Source: Rhizobium sp. ICMP 5592 | GTDB lineage: Bacteria > Pseudomonadota > Alphaproteobacteria > Rhizobiales > Rhizobiaceae | Direction: 5' to 3' | Length of the DNA stretch: 64,000 bases | Assembly: GCF_009498525.1 (NCBI RefSeq) | Contig: NZ_QSNT01000005.1 | Coordinates: 2,718 to 66,717 of the forward strand | Part shown: piece after piece, positions 62,655 through 64,000 of the stretch | How positions within the stretch are numbered: position 1 is the stretch's first letter | Layout of the letters: each line of letters begins with the position of its first letter | Notes under the pieces: model-generated | The model's input: only the letters and a program-made list of their open reading frames with translations | What the model was told of the DNA's origin: nothing | Databases searched by the model: none | Program-made: the position numbers and the translations under genes

Positions 62655-63668
62655 ATGGCAGCGTCAAGCCAGAGCGTCACATCCGGCACAGGCAAACGCA
62701 TTTGGTTTATCGGGCTGGGGCTGATCGTGATCCTTGCCGGGCTTTACACCGGCGGCTGGTACTACGCGACGACGATGGTGAGGGCAAACGTGCTGAAGGC
62801 GCTTGGTCAGCAGAACGACACCGGCATTTCAGGCGAATGCGCCGACATGGCCTTTAGCGGCTTTCCCTTTTCGATCGGCCTCTCCTGCTCCAAAGTAAGC
62901 GTCGACAACCAGACCAGGGGCGTTTCCACCGCCTTCGGCAGCCTCCAAGCCTCGGCGCCGGTCTATCAGCCGAACCATATCGCCTGGACGCTGAAATCAC
63001 CGACGCAATTGCGCACCACACAAGGCCTGACCGTCTCGGCCCAATGGGCCGACCTGCAATCCAATCTCGTCGCCAAGGGCCGCGGTATCGAACAAAGCCA
63101 GACCGTCATCGACGGGCTGAAAGCCGGCATCGCCTCCTCCTCCACCGGCCAGAGCGCCGATGTGACCGCCGATCATACCGAGATGCATGCGCGCCAGAAC
63201 GGCGACGATCTGGAACTGGCGATCGGCATCGAAAACGCCAACGCCACCATCAAGGATTTCCCGCAGGTGCTGCCGACAGCCTCGACCAGCGCCAATATCA
63301 CGCTCACCGGCAAGGCCGGCATGCTCGACGGCAGCGACAGAAATGGTCTTCATGGCGCCGCCGGTGTACTGCATCAGGCCGTCATCGATATCGGCGATGG
63401 CCGCGTCATGACGCTCTCCGGCCCTTTCAATTTCGATGATCAGGGCCTGCTGTCCGGCCAGTTCAAGCTGGAGATCAATCAGATCGGCCCCTGGGGCGAC
63501 AGCCTGAAGGCAACGATCCCCGCCGCCAAGAATATCGTCAATACCGCCACCAAGCTGCTGAAGGCGCTCGCCAGCGGCGGCGACAAGGTTTCCGTCGACC
63601 TCACCGCCGATCGCGGCCGCCTCTCCCTCAGCGGCTTCATCCCGCTCGGGAAGATCCCGCCGATTTGA
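62655..63668 (+). CDS. DUF2125 domain-containing protein
   Basis: A 337-residue alphaproteobacterial protein with one N-terminal anchor at about residues 15-35 and a long periplasmic beta-rich DUF2125 part (about 40-330), including the FSGFPFSIGLSCSKVSVDN segment. Function is unknown; the repeated short beta strands resemble lipid- or AsmA-like carriers, but that is loose. GGAG lies before ATG 62655. It converges with the tyrC gene. Confidence 0.85.
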   Translation: MAASSQSVTSGTGKRIWFIGLGLIVILAGLYTGGWYYATTMVRANVLKALGQQNDTGISGECADMAFSGFPFSIGLSCSKVSVDNQTRGVSTAFGSLQASAPVYQPNHIAWTLKSPTQLRTTQGLTVSAQWADLQSNLVAKGRGIEQSQTVIDGLKAGIASSSTGQSADVTADHTEMHARQNGDDLELAIGIENANATIKDFPQVLPTASTSANITLTGKAGMLDGSDRNGLHGAAGVLHQAVIDIGDGRVMTLSGPFNFDDQGLLSGQFKLEINQIGPWGDSLKATIPAAKNIVNTATKLLKALASGGDKVSVDLTADRGRLSLSGFIPLGKIPPI

Positions 63669-63678
63669 GGCTCAACAT

Positions 63679-63724
63679 CTTCTCCCCAACGAGGAGAGAC
63701 AGTCGCTCTCCCGTTGGGGAGAAG
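63679..63724. repeat. Long palindrome between converging genes (related to copies A and B)
   Basis: CTTCTCCCCAACG (63679-63691) pairs with CGTTGGGGAGAAG (63712-63724), and inside it GGAGAG pairs with CTCTCC. The 46-base element could act as a bidirectional terminator. The CTTCTCCCC...GGGGAGAAG module is the same as at the ends of the mosaic repeats at 41.6-41.9 and 49.7-49.9 kb, so it is likely a short member of that family. Confidence 0.55.
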
Positions 63725-63736
63725 GAAAAAGAGTCA

Positions 63737-64000
63737 CTACTTCTTCGCGTCCAGCGCATGACGTCCGAAATCCGGGGTGTCAACATCCTGGCCGGCCTCG
63801 ACGATCGAGCGGCGGATAGCGCGGGTGCGGCTGAAGAGTTCGAAAATCTTGTCGCCCTCGCCCCAGCGGATCGCCCGCTGCAGGGAGGCCAGATCTTCCG
63901 AGAAACGCGACAGCATTTCCAGAATCGCATCGCGATTGTGCAGGCAGACGTCGCGCCACATCGTCGGATCGGACGCGGCCAGTCGCGTGAAGTCGCGGAA
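63737..64000 (-). CDS. Prephenate/arogenate dehydrogenase, C-terminal part (partial)
   Basis: Only the last 87 residues lie in the window; the 5' part is beyond 64,000. The visible end reads FRDFTRLAASDPTMWRDVCL and then a helical region ending in DFGRHALDAKK, which is the C-terminal dimer domain of the TyrA/TyrC family. The enzyme makes 4-hydroxyphenylpyruvate or tyrosine by NAD(P)-dependent oxidative decarboxylation. It converges with the DUF2125 gene across a palindrome. Confidence 0.85.
   Translation of the reverse strand, partial: FRDFTRLAASDPTMWRDVCLHNRDAILEMLSRFSEDLASLQRAIRWGEGDKIFELFSRTRAIRRSIVEAGQDVDTPDFGRHALDAKK

Overview
This window is chromosomal DNA of an alphaproteobacterium of the family Rhizobiaceae, most likely the genus Rhizobium. 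The evidence is the GC-rich coding DNA with strong third-position GC, the rhizobial lineage proteins (a DUF4167 protein, a TIGR02302/DUF4175 protein, a DUF2125 protein, a PTS-Ntr PtsP with a GAF domain), the gene order around prmC-prfA-ptsP-lysC-ubiG, argJ-secA, etfBA-hbd, argH-lptM-lysA and hpt-ftsE-ftsX-plsC-tyrC, and extragenic mosaic palindromes of rhizobial type. I make no species call. I see no rRNA, CRISPR array, transposase or phage gene.

Positions 1-25,000 are mostly core genes: an M23 cell-wall peptidase, a small P-loop kinase, clpB, a DUF4167 protein, the minus-strand translation and signalling genes prmC-prfA, ptsP and lysC, and ubiG. A tight minus-strand operon comF-grxC-nitrilase-DUF1178-DUF3291 follows, then a SAM methyltransferase, an orphan Flp pilin with a small membrane protein, a minus-strand run of parvulin isomerase-argJ-GNAT-mutT, and secA with a good promoter and terminator.

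Positions 25,000-41,000 are more accessory. They hold a LysR regulator divergent from a tautomerase, a GST, a flippase-acyltransferase pair converging on an acyl-CoA synthetase, a TetR-EamA efflux unit with a visible operator, a second signal peptidase I with extra membrane segments, an aldo/keto reductase, a methyltransferase, and a TetR gene divergent from an MFS transporter with two matching palindromes between them. A tRNA-Leu(CAA) gene is followed by an AT-rich patch with three small minus-strand genes, including a 39-codon membrane peptide with an ideal Shine-Dalgarno sequence.

Positions 40,500-64,000 return to core genes: YqaA, dsbB, HNH nuclease, alkA, gluQRS, YihY, an SDR, a HIG1-domain protein, cobalamin adenosyltransferase, etfBA (with a LiuR-like palindrome upstream), 3-hydroxybutyryl-CoA dehydrogenase, a TlpA-like thioredoxin, argH, lptM, lysA, the TIGR02302 protein, a single-domain response regulator, hpt, a DUF3426-like membrane protein, ftsEX, YdcF, plsC, a ChaC-like protein, DUF2125 and the 3' end of an arogenate/prephenate dehydrogenase gene.

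No single large unknown system stands out. The most promising leads are the small membrane-peptide gene next to tRNA-Leu, the regulator-operator-transporter units, the LiuR-like site at etfBA and the flippase/acyltransferase/acyl-CoA ligase group.
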